Program-made: the position numbers and the translations under genes | From: Lapidilactobacillus achengensis | GTDB lineage: Bacteria > Bacillota > Bacilli > Lactobacillales > Lactobacillaceae | DNA: 64,000 nucleotides | NCBI RefSeq assembly: GCF_003946655.1 | Contig: NZ_RHOV01000002.1 | Span: 172,963 to 236,962, forward strand | Direction: 5' to 3' | The notes under the pieces: generated by a model | What the model was told of the DNA's origin: nothing | What the model saw: the letters and a program-made list of their open reading frames with translations, nothing else | Databases searched by the model: none | Shown here: one piece after another, positions 44,008 through 54,384 of the stretch | How the letters are laid out: the number at the start of each line of letters is the position of its first letter | How positions within the stretch are numbered: the first letter of the stretch is position 1

Positions 44008-46761
44008 CTAGGTCAATTCCTTCTTCGTCGTCATAAACTTGCCCCGTTCGCCAGCTGGCAGCTCTTGCCAAACCTGCGTTAACATCGCGTTATACGGCGA
44101 AACTTTACTCTTCGTTTGCGCCAAGACCATCGGCGTGAAATTGACCGGACTGACCACGGCACTGGGGCTGACCTGCTTGCGCGTGAAATTACTGTAGATG
44201 AAATAATCGGAATTGTACATCGTCCGCTTATAACTACTAGGCAGCTGGTAACTGCTTTGGTAATCGTAAACGCTGGGGTTATGATCCCCATAAAAGACCA
44301 CGGTGATTTTCCGGTCCATTTTGGAAATGGTCTTGATGAAATCTGCGGTGGCGTCATCCGTGAAGGAAAGGCCCTGAACATAGGTTTCCAGCGCTTTGTT
44401 GGCGGATTTCTTCAGCTTGCTCGTCGTGGTGTACGTGTTCTTATACTTGCTATCATAAGGCATATGATTTTGCATTGTGGATAACTGGATGAAGGTGGAT
44501 TCCGGCGCCGTCTTCAAGTGCTTGAGCGTCTCCGCGTAGGCCGAAGCGTCAGAAATGTATTCGGAATCCTGGATCTTCTTCCGATAGGTCAGCCGATCGG
44601 TGGTACTTTCAGTGTTATAAAATTGGTCAAACCCTAGATCAGCAAAGGCCCGGGTCCGACTGTAAATATAAGGGGTGTAAGGGTGGATCGCGATCTTCTT
44701 CTCGAAGTCATTGAGCACCGAAGGGATGTAGGTCATCTTGGGCACGAGATAAACGTAAGGCACCGTCAAACTAGGGGCGAAATTATTCATGGACAAGCTG
44801 GTCAAGGCCTCAAACTCAATGTCAGCCGTGCCGCCGCCATAACCAAAGCTGTTGATCACCCCGCTGGCATTCTTCGCCATCAACCGCTGGATCTTCGGGA
44901 TCGGATCGCGGTCGATCTCCACCGTCGGCATCCGTTCGGGATCGGCGAAGGTCTCACTGAGCACATAGATCACGGTTTGATCCTTCAGCTCATTTTTGCG
45001 CTGCTGATTCAATTGGTCTGCCTGCTTCTGATACTTGGTCAACAACTGATCGATGGCTTTCTCGGAGTAGCCTTCAGGTTCATCCATGACCTTGATCCGC
45101 GACATGCCTAAGAAGCTGAACGCCTCACCGTTGAAAAGGAAATAGGATAACGGCCGTTGCGGTGAGTTATGGTAGCCCAACGTGTCCAAGATTGTCTTGG
45201 CGGGACTGTCCTGGGCATGATAACTAAAGAAGTTGCCGTACTCTTGCGGTAAATAAACCGTGGCCGCACTCAAACCTAGGACTAAAACGCTGCTAACGAT
45301 CCGCGCCGGTAATTTGAAGAGCCGTTGCTTCTTAAAGTACCGAATCAAAAAGACCAACAGCACCACAGACAGCGCGATCGCGACCACCGCCAGAACCAGG
45401 ATCCGACGGTCGACCATTTTCATCAGGGCCGGTAGATTGGTCAAGTTGACCATTTCAATCGGCAGGATCGGTTCCTTGCGATCGAGGATCTTCAAGAAGT
45501 TAGCCAGTGTGAATGTCCCAAAGACTAAGGCGTACACCGCCAAGGGCACCAATGGTCGGTTGATCAGCATCTGCAAGATCAAGAAGAAACCGAACAGTAG
45601 CACCCAATTCAACAGGATGATCAATGGTCGCTCACCGGCGCTGTACATCAGGTTGAAGGAACTCTTATCGATCCCCACATAATTCGAGAGGGTCATCAGC
45701 CCATTCAAGAGCCCGGCCATGAAGGCCCCCGCGGCCAGATTGACCCGCCGCGACTGCCACCCGCGAGCATGCCAACCTTGACTGACCTGCTCCACAAGAA
45801 ATTGCACCAAGCCCCCGGCCAACAGGATAACGACCGCATAACCAGCCAGATTGCCCAGCAAATTGGCCCCCCCTGCTTTGCCCGAGATCGGCCAATGGAA
45901 GGTGATGATATTTTGCAATAAGCCCAAATAATTGGTGGCAATGATCAACCCGCTTAGCCGCAATAAGCCCCGCAAGTCACAGGTCAGCTCGCCCCGTTCC
46001 ATGATCAAGACCAGCCAAGCCAGCAAAACCATAATCAACGGTTGTGCGACAACATCGAGACTGCCATAAGCCAATTGGAACCGATTGACCCCGGTCAACA
46101 ACAGCACCGCCGTGAACAGTCCGGTCCCCAACGTCAAATAGGCCAGTAGCCGATCGGGATGTGCTTGGCGCTTGAGCCAATCATAGAAGATTGCTGCATA
46201 AATAACCACAACCAACCAGCTTTGCCCCCAAGGCTGGTTGGCCCAACCGATAAAATAATTGCCGTAAGTGGCCAGCATCACGAAGATTCCGCCACCAATG
46301 ACCAACCCTGTTTCGTTGGCCAAGCTCAAACGGTGCAAACCACGGAAGAGCGTTGGTCCTAAGGCAAATAGCACCAGTAAAGCGAAGATGATCGGCAAAC
46401 TATTATGAATAAATGGCAGATAATTAGCAAACAGCTTTTTCGACGGTACCGGTAAGAAGTTCATCCCAAAGGTCGCGGCGGTGATCAAGCCGAAATAGAG
46501 ATAACTTGAACTTAGAAAGGCCGCACCATGTTGCCCCCGTTTTTCCGCCGATCGCCGCAAGAAACTCAAGGTCAGAAAAACCAACCCATAGAGAAATAGC
46601 GGCTGAAAACTGTGTAGCACCAGCATAATCAGATTGCGCAATGAGAAGGTCCCTAAATATTCCCAACTGCGAAAGCGCTGCGCTTGTCCCAGCGCATAAA
46701 AGAAAGCGGCCACCAACCAGACTGATTTATTCTTAAGAAACGACTTGATTGCACTCATCAT
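44008..46761 (-). CDS. LtaS-like glycerol-phosphate transferase, truncated by a premature stop
   Basis: The 917-residue protein has about 12-14 membrane helices (1-500) and an extracellular alkaline-phosphatase/sulfatase-type domain (about 590-900). The catalytic threonine region is NSFGYGGGTADIEFEALTSL, and metal ligands appear in IYVLSETF and VVFYGDHNPSVYD. In canonical LtaS the membrane part has only five helices, so this belongs to the longer variant group. It likely transfers glycerol phosphate or a related group onto a lipid-anchored or wall polymer. The TAG at 44008 cuts off 40 residues found in its paralogue; the catalytic domain itself is complete. ATG follows GGAGTCGGG. It may still be functional. 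Confidence 0.85.
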   Translation of the reverse strand: MMSAIKSFLKNKSVWLVAAFFYALGQAQRFRSWEYLGTFSLRNLIMLVLHSFQPLFLYGLVFLTLSFLRRSAEKRGQHGAAFLSSSYLYFGLITAATFGMNFLPVPSKKLFANYLPFIHNSLPIIFALLVLFALGPTLFRGLHRLSLANETGLVIGGGIFVMLATYGNYFIGWANQPWGQSWLVVVIYAAIFYDWLKRQAHPDRLLAYLTLGTGLFTAVLLLTGVNRFQLAYGSLDVVAQPLIMVLLAWLVLIMERGELTCDLRGLLRLSGLIIATNYLGLLQNIITFHWPISGKAGGANLLGNLAGYAVVILLAGGLVQFLVEQVSQGWHARGWQSRRVNLAAGAFMAGLLNGLMTLSNYVGIDKSSFNLMYSAGERPLIILLNWVLLFGFFLILQMLINRPLVPLAVYALVFGTFTLANFLKILDRKEPILPIEMVNLTNLPALMKMVDRRILVLAVVAIALSVVLLVFLIRYFKKQRLFKLPARIVSSVLVLGLSAATVYLPQEYGNFFSYHAQDSPAKTILDTLGYHNSPQRPLSYFLFNGEAFSFLGMSRIKVMDEPEGYSEKAIDQLLTKYQKQADQLNQQRKNELKDQTVIYVLSETFADPERMPTVEIDRDPIPKIQRLMAKNASGVINSFGYGGGTADIEFEALTSLSMNNFAPSLTVPYVYLVPKMTYIPSVLNDFEKKIAIHPYTPYIYSRTRAFADLGFDQFYNTESTTDRLTYRKKIQDSEYISDASAYAETLKHLKTAPESTFIQLSTMQNHMPYDSKYKNTYTTTSKLKKSANKALETYVQGLSFTDDATADFIKTISKMDRKITVVFYGDHNPSVYDYQSSYQLPSSYKRTMYNSDYFIYSNFTRKQVSPSAVVSPVNFTPMVLAQTKSKVSPYNAMLTQVWQELPAGERGKFMTTKKELT

Positions 46762-47042
46762 CCCGACTCCATCTATCCAAAATCAATTTTAATTAGAATC
46801 TCATTTAACTAAAGAGCAAGTATATCATAAAATTAGGCCTTTTTGCGGGGAAAGTGTCTTTTTCCACAAGTTCATCTGCGATTGATATCTAGTCCTTCGC
46901 ATAAAATCACACGCAAATGCCCGAAAAATGACGGCATGAAAAAACAGGAGCCCAAGTCAATGACTTGAGATCCTGTACTCTGATTTGAAGGCGCACCCTT
47001 AACGGGGTCCGCACAATTGGGTGGACATTGGCCTGATCAGCA
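46762..47042. terminator. Intergenic region with terminator of the GT-C-like gene
   Basis: On the minus strand ACAGGATCTCAAGTCA and TGACTTGGGCTCCTGT pair imperfectly before six T residues (about 46939-46976). The rest of the gap holds no gene; the promoter of the downstream LtaS-like gene should be here but I could not pick a clear one. Confidence 0.8.
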
Positions 47043-48941
47043 TTAATAAGTTGATGCTTGAGCCTTGATCAACCGCAGGCCAGTGGCGGTCACGCGGAAC
47101 AAACCAACGTTCACCTTTTGGCCATAGACCTCAGCCACTAATTTACTGAAGTCTGCGTGTGCTTTCGGCACGGCGATGTAATCATACTGTTGGATCATCG
47201 CCTTGAAGCCGGCGGGATCCATGGGGAATTTCTGTTTATTGACAACTTGATCAGTAAAATAATAATACCGCCCGACATAACCGGCATAATAATTGACCAC
47301 CACCCAAGGATCTGGATAAATGAGCAGGAAATTATCCTTGGTCAGTTTAGTCCGAGGTCGTGAGATCTTCGTTAACTGCACGGGGATCGTGTTCTGACCG
47401 GTTGTCTTGATGTGATCAAGCTCATTGACCTCAGCCAGCATCATCATGACCGACAAAGCCAACAAACTAAAGCTCAGCGGTTTATAAGCCCGCGCAGCGA
47501 TTCCCGAATTGATCGGCCGGGACCGTCGCCGCAGCGGCGAAGACGGTTCCCGGTCGTTGTCCCGGTTTTCCCGGTCGTGGATCACATCATCGATGACCGC
47601 GGCGAGGCCCATTGCGGCCACGAAGAGACTCAACACCACGGCACTGGCCAAATAACGGGCCAGGCCAGCCAGGTTAAGCGCCTCGATCGGTGGCATGGAA
47701 ACGAGATACATACCCAACACACTCAGCGCGTACAAGAAGTAGCCGAGATCGATCACGATCAATAATTTGAGTAAGGGATTCCGATGTTTCCCCAGGTAGC
47801 GAACCAAGATCCAAGCCAGCAAGAGACTGACACTGACCAGGATCATCCCCCTGGCGGCCAAAGTAGTCGGATCGGCCAAGACATGGAAAAACTTCGCGGC
47901 GATCTTGTTCAAAGTCCCATCATTTTCACGATGCAGCCGCTGGAGATAGGCTTGAAAATCAATTTGATGTTTGGTGGAACTGGTGAAAGTCAGCTTCACA
48001 TGACGCTGCCACCACAGAAATGGCAACACCCCGGAAACAACCGCCGCGCTAAACGCCAACAAATCTAGCAGATGCCGCTGACCACCTTGGCCATGCAAAC
48101 GTTTAAGATTGAGATACAGCCCATAACCAACTAAGACGACCACGAAAAAAGTACCTGAGTTTTTGATCAGCAACAAGTTGGCGCTAAACAAGGCCAAGAT
48201 CACCCATTGCCAGCGCGGTTGATCCCGATGGGCATATAAATCGGCCAGTCCAGCTGCCGTCACGATCGGCAAAACATAATCCACCAGCAAATTGTTGAAC
48301 CGGATCGTGGTATTGAACACATTGGCCAACGAAATCGCAAAACAGAGAACCATGGTCGTCAACGCCCGCGAGCGGTCACGCAAGACCGCAAATAAGGCGT
48401 ATGACGCACTCCAGATCATGCTGAACTGCGCCACTAAAATCACGCCATCGTGATAGCCGATCAGCGTGGCCCATTCCGTCATCCATAAAGCGGTCGCCGG
48501 CGGATATGAGGTGAACGCAATGATTTTATCAGTCGCGCCAGGTAAATGCCCCGTGTAAGTCAGGAACTTGGCGATCAAGGCCCAGTGCGAATAATTATCA
48601 TAATGAAGCACAGGACTGTGCAACAAAATAACCGCAATCACGACGCCGAAGACGACCATCCACAAGTCAAACAAATGAACATCTTTCGAAAAGAGCTTAA
48701 TCTTGTGTAGCAAGGCCAACGGAAGTAAGACTACCGTCGCCAAAACCCCCAAGCCCACCACCAGATAAATGCCCAAACGCAAATGATCCAGCATGGCAAA
48801 GATGTAAATCGTCACCACTTGCGCCAACAGCGCCACGATCCATGATGCATAGAAATCAACGCCGCCCAAGCGGAACAGCCATTGATAACCGACCCAAGCC
48901 CCTAGGATCGCCACCAGTCCTAACCAATTCAACACGCTCAC
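47043..48941 (-). CDS. GT-C-like multi-span membrane protein
   Basis: The ~630-residue protein has about 12-14 membrane helices and a C-terminal extracellular domain of about 120 residues. An acidic motif early in the first large loop (HYDNYSHWALIAKFL) resembles the metal/donor-binding loop of GT-C glycosyltransferases that use polyprenyl-phosphate sugars. No named family is recognised with confidence. It stands upstream of the LtaS-like gene and 160 bp downstream of the GT2-GtrA fusion on the same strand, suggesting a role in decorating a surface polymer. The start is unclear: a GTG at 48941 overlaps GAGGTGA, and a TTG three codons later (MNWLGLVAIL) has better spacing. Confidence 0.7.
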   Translation of the reverse strand: MSVLNWLGLVAILGAWVGYQWLFRLGGVDFYASWIVALLAQVVTIYIFAMLDHLRLGIYLVVGLGVLATVVLLPLALLHKIKLFSKDVHLFDLWMVVFGVVIAVILLHSPVLHYDNYSHWALIAKFLTYTGHLPGATDKIIAFTSYPPATALWMTEWATLIGYHDGVILVAQFSMIWSASYALFAVLRDRSRALTTMVLCFAISLANVFNTTIRFNNLLVDYVLPIVTAAGLADLYAHRDQPRWQWVILALFSANLLLIKNSGTFFVVVLVGYGLYLNLKRLHGQGGQRHLLDLLAFSAAVVSGVLPFLWWQRHVKLTFTSSTKHQIDFQAYLQRLHRENDGTLNKIAAKFFHVLADPTTLAARGMILVSVSLLLAWILVRYLGKHRNPLLKLLIVIDLGYFLYALSVLGMYLVSMPPIEALNLAGLARYLASAVVLSLFVAAMGLAAVIDDVIHDRENRDNDREPSSPLRRRSRPINSGIAARAYKPLSFSLLALSVMMMLAEVNELDHIKTTGQNTIPVQLTKISRPRTKLTKDNFLLIYPDPWVVVNYYAGYVGRYYYFTDQVVNKQKFPMDPAGFKAMIQQYDYIAVPKAHADFSKLVAEVYGQKVNVGLFRVTATGLRLIKAQASTY

Positions 48942-49101
48942 CTCATCTTCTTCTTGATGCCTATCAGTGCCCCAAATCTTTGCTCAGCGCGCTTGGCTGT
49001 ATCCACACCCAGTTGGTGCGTGCCCGAAAGAGCCAACCGTCCGACCAAAGAATGCCCCCGATCAGATCATGGGAAACGAACCGCCAACAGACTGACCCAG
49101 C

Positions 49102-50217
49102 TCAATCACGTTGCCGCTCTTTAAAAATATAGTTCTTCTGCAAATAGTAACTTAAGAGAAACAACCCCAGATCGACGATCATTTTGGCTAAGACAGAGGT
49201 AAACTCGCCATGACCTGGGAGCAGGGTGGTAAAACCACTGGTCAGGATCCCTGAGAGCAACATCTGCCCCAGAAACAGCGCCCCATATTTGAGCAGGGTC
49301 TGCTGGCCCGCGTTATCGAAGACGATCCGATGATTCAGCGCGTAATTGACCACCGCCGACAATAAGCGGGCGCCGATCGTGGCAACCATGATGCCCCTGA
49401 AGCTCCGATTGCCCAGCCACGCGGAGATCAGCGCAAAAAGACTAATATCCACCACGAAGGAAATCAACCCACTGGCGGAGAATTTCAGAAAACGAGAATA
49501 AATCGAGATCGAGTCCCGGATCACCCGGAAATGGGAAGAAGCGTTGCCGTCCAAATAAATCGTAGGAATGGGTTGTTCCCGCAGCACGATCCCAAATTCA
49601 CGCGCCCGTAACAACATATCGAATTCAAACTCAAAGCGTTGTCCCGGAAAATCAACCAGCTCCCGAACATAATCGATGGGAATGACCCGTAACCCCGTTT
49701 GCGTATCGGAGACCGGGATCCGAGTCAGTAGCCGCACGATCCCATTGGTCAAGACATTGCCAAAGCGGCTGCGGAACGGGATCTCTTGCGTGAATTGGCG
49801 GGTACCCAAGATCAAATCATGGGGAAACTGCCCAAACATTTTCAAGCAATCCAGTAAGGCTGTCACGGTATGTTGACCATCCGCGTCCAAAGTCGCAATG
49901 CCCTGTGGTTGCGGTTTTTGGGCCAGAAAATATTGAAAGGCCGTTTTTAAAGCCGCACCCTTGCCATGATTCTGTTCGTGATGTAACACAACGACCTGAC
50001 GTTCAGCCATTGCCTCGATTTGATCGAAAATCGCTGAACTGGCACTGCCATCATCGACGACAACGATTCTTTTCGTTAATTGATCTAACTGTAATAATTG
50101 CTGAAGTAACGTCAACAAACGCTGATCCGGATCCAGTGCCGGGATCACGATGCCCACAAAAGGTAATGTGCGTAGCTCGGTTTGCTCAACATCAAATTGT
50201 GTGGTGGTCTTCTCCAT
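49102..50217 (-). CDS. Fusion of GT2 glycosyltransferase and GtrA-like flippase domain
   Basis: The 371-residue protein joins two domains. Residues 15-230 form a GT2 (dolichyl/polyprenyl-phosphate sugar synthase type): VGIVIPALDPDQRLLTLLQQ, VVVDDGSASS, and GIATLDADGQHTVTALL with the DxD. Residues 240-365 form a GtrA/GtcA-like domain with four helices (FLKFSASGLISFVVDISLFA). The GT2 part would make a polyprenyl-phosphate-linked sugar and GtrA would help flip it. These are separate proteins in the well-studied CsbB/GtcA/YfhO system. The ATG at 50217 follows GGAGGAG. Residues beyond that start are unsupported. A separate CsbB-like GT2 and YfhO lie close upstream. Confidence 0.9.
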   Translation of the reverse strand: MEKTTTQFDVEQTELRTLPFVGIVIPALDPDQRLLTLLQQLLQLDQLTKRIVVVDDGSASSAIFDQIEAMAERQVVVLHHEQNHGKGAALKTAFQYFLAQKPQPQGIATLDADGQHTVTALLDCLKMFGQFPHDLILGTRQFTQEIPFRSRFGNVLTNGIVRLLTRIPVSDTQTGLRVIPIDYVRELVDFPGQRFEFEFDMLLRAREFGIVLREQPIPTIYLDGNASSHFRVIRDSISIYSRFLKFSASGLISFVVDISLFALISAWLGNRSFRGIMVATIGARLLSAVVNYALNHRIVFDNAGQQTLLKYGALFLGQMLLSGILTSGFTTLLPGHGEFTSVLAKMIVDLGLFLLSYYLQKNYIFKERQRD

Positions 50218-50395
50218 GTTATGAACTCCTCCAATATGCTTAACGCAGGCTAATCTTAGCCGACTTTGCCAAACGTGCACATTGTCCTATTATACGCATA
50301 AACCAGCTAAAAAGGAACAGGAATAAAAGGCGCCTTCTCCCCGATCCAATGTTAAAAAAATCAAATAAACTTAGCAACCGCTGCCCCAGCTCGCC

Positions 50396-51196
50396 CTATT
50401 TTGCCGCCTGATCCTTGGCAATGACCGCATCAACCGCCTGGGTCAGGGCCGTTTCGAACCCACCAGCTTGTAACGCCAACACCCCCGCGATCGTTGTGCC
50501 GCCAGGTGAAGCGACCGCATCGATCAACGACCAAGGTGCCTGGTCCGCTTGCTGGATCATCTGGGCGCTACCAACGGTCATTTGACTAACGATCGCCAGT
50601 GCCTGCGCCTTCGTCAAGCCATATTTGACCCCAGCGTGGGCCAAAGCGTCCATGAACAAATACGCAAAAGCCGGTGCACTTCCTGCCAGCGCCACAAACG
50701 TACTGAAATCGGCCTCGGGTAGAGCCAGCGTTGTCCCGATCCCCGCAAAGAGTTGCGTGACCGCAGGCAAAACCGTCGCCTGCGCAGCCTGGTTTGCGGC
50801 CAATGCGGTCAGTCCAGCGCCGATCTGCACGTTCAAATTGGGCATCACCCGGACCAATGGGATCTGGTCGCCCACTATAGCCGCCAGATCCGCCAAACTA
50901 ACGCCGGATAACAGGGACAAGACGGGCCGTTGTTGCTGCTGCAATCGTGGTACTAGCGGCGCCAGCACCGCCGAGGCCTGACTCGGCTTGACTGCCAAGA
51001 TCACCAAGTCGGCCGCCGCAACCACCGCCTGATTATCTGCTTTGTCCTGCAGCCCGTGTGCTTGCGCGAAAGGCTGATAATGTTCCGGATGAGCGCTGTG
51101 GATCAGAATTTCGTCTGGCGTCAAGATGCCTTGACCGAGCAAACCTAAAATAATCGCTTGAGCCATGTGTCCAGCCCCAATAAATCCAAGTTTCAA
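50396..51196 (-). CDS. proC: Pyrroline-5-carboxylate reductase
   Basis: The 266-residue enzyme reduces 1-pyrroline-5-carboxylate to proline using NADPH. It starts KLGFIGAGHMAQAIILGLL (Rossmann GxGxxA) and has ILAVKPSQASAVL and the C-terminal signature SPGGTTIAGVLALQAGGFETAL near residue 240. Length is typical. The start is TTG after AAAGGCGGG. It is embedded, on the same strand, between two genes of teichoic-acid type and 42 bp from the upstream one, so it may share their transcript without a functional link. Confidence 0.96.
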   Translation of the reverse strand: MKLGFIGAGHMAQAIILGLLGQGILTPDEILIHSAHPEHYQPFAQAHGLQDKADNQAVVAAADLVILAVKPSQASAVLAPLVPRLQQQQRPVLSLLSGVSLADLAAIVGDQIPLVRVMPNLNVQIGAGLTALAANQAAQATVLPAVTQLFAGIGTTLALPEADFSTFVALAGSAPAFAYLFMDALAHAGVKYGLTKAQALAIVSQMTVGSAQMIQQADQAPWSLIDAVASPGGTTIAGVLALQAGGFETALTQAVDAVIAKDQAAK

Positions 51197-51237
51197 AAAC
51201 GAGCCCGCCTTTCTGGGTCGACCTGAACGATCGCCGG

Positions 51238-54200
51238 TTAGTTCTTCGCCGACTTGACCAATTTCAGGCTATACTGTTTTCCTGCCGTAATGTCATATTG
51301 CAATAGCTGGTAATCATGGAAAATCTCGCGTTGTTTCTTCGTTAATTCGGGATAACCTAAGAGGTTGCCCATTTGGTCGACAAATTGGGTGCCGTAAACC
51401 GCGCTGGTATCCGAATTGGCCGTCTTCTCCCATTGGGCAGGTAACTGCTGCTGCACATCCGTCAATAAAGCGATGATCGGATCGACTTTCGCATTGGCCT
51501 GTTCAAAAGCCAGGGCGATGAAGTCGTTGGTGCCGACATAATTGGTGCGCTTGGTCAATTTGCTGACCGCGCCATGCTCGCGAGCGTACTTATTAGCATA
51601 AACGAAATAATCAGTCGCGTGCATCTGAACTTGATTGGAACTGTTATACAATCCGGCCAAATGATCGCCATAGAACACCCAGATCACGGGCTTGGCCAAC
51701 TGATCCAGTTGCTTTTGGAATTTTTTCACGGCGGCGTCGGTATAGGCCAGCCCTTGCGTATAATGCTCGATCGCCGTCTTGTTCGCTTTGGTGAAGCCGG
51801 TGCCTGAGACCACGTAATCGTGATCGGGGTAATAATCCGGGGTAAAAGGCATGTGATTCTGGATACTGATCAAATTGATGAACTGCCCGTTTTGCTGCGC
51901 TTTGATTTGCCGCAGGGCATTATCATAGGCAGTCTCGTCAGATAAGTATGGTGAGGTGCCGATCTTCTTCTGGTCGTAGATCTGATATTGACTGCCGAGA
52001 AAAGCGAACTTGTTGAAGCCGAATTTCTGATAGACAGCCTTGCGATTGTAGAATCCACCTTGGTAAGGATGCAGGGCCGAGGCATAACCGAAATAGTCGC
52101 CGATCGAAGGCGCACTAGGCAACCCAGTCACCAGTTGGGTGAAGGGCGTGCGCATGGTCGCGTCGAAATTACCCATGGAGATCCCGGTCAAGGACATGTA
52201 CTCCATATCAGCCGTGCCGCCGCCATAACCAAAGCTCATCATTTGACCACCTGTAGCGGTCTGCTTCAAGCGCTCAATCGTTGGGATCGGGTCGCGATTC
52301 AACTTCAGGCCAGTGATCCGCCGCGGATCGGAGAAACTTTCCGAGAGATTGAAGAGGAAGGTTTGATCGCTGACATTGTTGGTCCGGGTCTGATTGAGTT
52401 CCGCCGCGCGCTGCTGGTACTTCTTGATCAGGGCCTTGATCGTCGCCTGTGAGTAATCTTTCGGCGTGGTCATCACCTTGATATCCATTTGATTCAAATA
52501 GGTCAAAAGGGGGCCATTGTTTTGGGCGTGCATCAGAAGATTCATCGACTGCGTATCCCCACCCATGGTTTGGACCAAGGCCAGCCCCAACGAATCGGGA
52601 TGATGCAATTGCGTCAGCGAGAACAAGAAACTGCCGGCCAAAACCAATTTCACCACGCGCACGCGCCAGTTCTGGTGGGCGCTACTGGACCGATGTTCGA
52701 TCAGGATCATCAACCCGATCAAACCCACGATCACCACAATAATGGCGATAAATGTCCCCTGTCCGATCATTTCGATCAAAGACGAGAACGACTTCAACTC
52801 CGCCAAGTCCGCCGGAATGATCGGTTCATTGCGACTTTTGATTTTCAAAACATTGGCGATCGTGAACAAGATGTCACAACTGGCCACCGTTAAAAGGGAC
52901 AACCAATAACGGTTGGTCAGGCTTAAGAGCACCCAATAAACCGCCAGCAGCAAAACCGTGCCCATGACCATTTGGGGAAAATTGCTGATCAACGTTTTGG
53001 CTAGGACACTGTCATTGGGACGGACAATGTTCTCGACGGTACGCCAAGAACGGTTCATCGCCAAAGTCGAGCCCGTTTGGACCACGTACAAAATCACCCC
53101 AGCCAGCACCGGCCGCTGGAGTTTCCGCCAAAGTTGGGGCAACCACTGCCGGTAATGATGGGTCAACGCGGTCAACCCTGAAGTGAGATCGACCAAGCCA
53201 TGCGTTTCGCTCCACTGCCACAGCTGATGCCGCTGCAGTAACCAAGCCAACACGAAACAACACAGCAAGAGGGCCAATGTAATGATCAGCGCCGCCACCG
53301 GGACCCAAAGCGCGTGAAACAACGGACTGAGCCAGTCCCGCATGCCCGTGAATAACTGCCAGGAAAATTTCGCATAGGCAGAACTTCCCAGGCCCAACAT
53401 GGCGATCAAGACCGCCAGTTTGCCAGTGCGGTGCCATAGACGTGCCCCGAACCCGGCCGCGCCAAGCGCACCAACCTGCGGCGCGCTCGTTGTTGGAACA
53501 GGCGTTTCACTAGTTGTGACCGTTGTCGCTGACGTTTTGCTAGCAATCGTTTTTGCGGCCACTGCCGGGCGCAACCGGAACCATTGTTGCAGCACTTGCG
53601 CCAGAACTAAAGCCGTGATCAGCGTCAGCGGCGACAAGGGGGCCAGCCAACGTTTGGTCACCAAGTTAGGGTCAAAGCCCCGTGTTGGATTGATCCAAGC
53701 AGCGACTAACACCAACAAGTAAGCCACTCCGACGCCGCCTAGCCACCACCATAGTTTGGTGAACAGCCGCGGCCGTTGTCGCAACACCTCGCTTAAAAGG
53801 CCCAGCACCAGAATGGCCGTCCACGACGTCAAAATCGTGCCGAACCCCCAAAGATCGCGCCCAGCGACAACCGGCAAACAAAGTACTGCGCCTAGGATCC
53901 AAGCGACCTGCAGTGAGCCCGCGATTTTCCGGAAATAGGGTTGGACTAGACTATACAGCAACAACCCCGTGATAAACGGAAATTGGTTGCGACTGATCAG
54001 AAATAGCTGGTCGTACAAGTTAGTCCACGTGAAGCTGACCTGACTGGCGACCGCGCCAAACAGCAGAAGCAAGCCCCCTGCCCAAAGGAGCCACCAACCG
54101 CGCAGACTATCGCGCAAGTAAAGTGCCGGCCCCGTGGTCAAGACCCACAGCAGTGCCCAGATCCAGCCGATCGTCAAGGCGTATTTCAAGGTCGTGCCCG

Positions 54201-54342
54201 CCAACCAACCCAAGGTGATCGTGGTTTGATTCAAATGATAAACATAAACACCAGACGGACCAAAGCCGATAAAATAAAACACCGTCAGTCCGACCAAGAT
54301 CAAACTGGTCCAAATCGCTCGTGAAATTTTTTTGCTTTGCAA
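51238..54342 (-). CDS. LtaS-like glycerol-phosphate transferase, long form
   Basis: The 1034-residue protein is a paralogue of the product at 44008-46761. It has about 13-14 membrane helices up to residue 570, interrupted by a low-complexity Thr/Ala/Ser-rich cytosolic or loop stretch (about 262-290), then the extracellular sulfatase-like catalytic domain with MMSFGYGGGTADMEYMSLTG (catalytic Thr) and VFYGDHLAGLY. The KSRNEPIIPADLAELKSF segment before the catalytic domain is shared with the paralogue. It ends LLQYDITAGKQYSLKLVKSA, complete compared with the truncated paralogue. The TTG start follows AGGTAGGGATC. It likely transfers glycerol phosphate or a related group; YfhO is 43 bp upstream in the same run. 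Confidence 0.87.
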   Translation of the reverse strand: MQSKKISRAIWTSLILVGLTVFYFIGFGPSGVYVYHLNQTTITLGWLAGTTLKYALTIGWIWALLWVLTTGPALYLRDSLRGWWLLWAGGLLLLFGAVASQVSFTWTNLYDQLFLISRNQFPFITGLLLYSLVQPYFRKIAGSLQVAWILGAVLCLPVVAGRDLWGFGTILTSWTAILVLGLLSEVLRQRPRLFTKLWWWLGGVGVAYLLVLVAAWINPTRGFDPNLVTKRWLAPLSPLTLITALVLAQVLQQWFRLRPAVAAKTIASKTSATTVTTSETPVPTTSAPQVGALGAAGFGARLWHRTGKLAVLIAMLGLGSSAYAKFSWQLFTGMRDWLSPLFHALWVPVAALIITLALLLCCFVLAWLLQRHQLWQWSETHGLVDLTSGLTALTHHYRQWLPQLWRKLQRPVLAGVILYVVQTGSTLAMNRSWRTVENIVRPNDSVLAKTLISNFPQMVMGTVLLLAVYWVLLSLTNRYWLSLLTVASCDILFTIANVLKIKSRNEPIIPADLAELKSFSSLIEMIGQGTFIAIIVVIVGLIGLMILIEHRSSSAHQNWRVRVVKLVLAGSFLFSLTQLHHPDSLGLALVQTMGGDTQSMNLLMHAQNNGPLLTYLNQMDIKVMTTPKDYSQATIKALIKKYQQRAAELNQTRTNNVSDQTFLFNLSESFSDPRRITGLKLNRDPIPTIERLKQTATGGQMMSFGYGGGTADMEYMSLTGISMGNFDATMRTPFTQLVTGLPSAPSIGDYFGYASALHPYQGGFYNRKAVYQKFGFNKFAFLGSQYQIYDQKKIGTSPYLSDETAYDNALRQIKAQQNGQFINLISIQNHMPFTPDYYPDHDYVVSGTGFTKANKTAIEHYTQGLAYTDAAVKKFQKQLDQLAKPVIWVFYGDHLAGLYNSSNQVQMHATDYFVYANKYAREHGAVSKLTKRTNYVGTNDFIALAFEQANAKVDPIIALLTDVQQQLPAQWEKTANSDTSAVYGTQFVDQMGNLLGYPELTKKQREIFHDYQLLQYDITAGKQYSLKLVKSAKN

Positions 54343-54384
54343 AGTGATCCCTACCTATATTTTCTTCATAATAAATTGCAGCAA

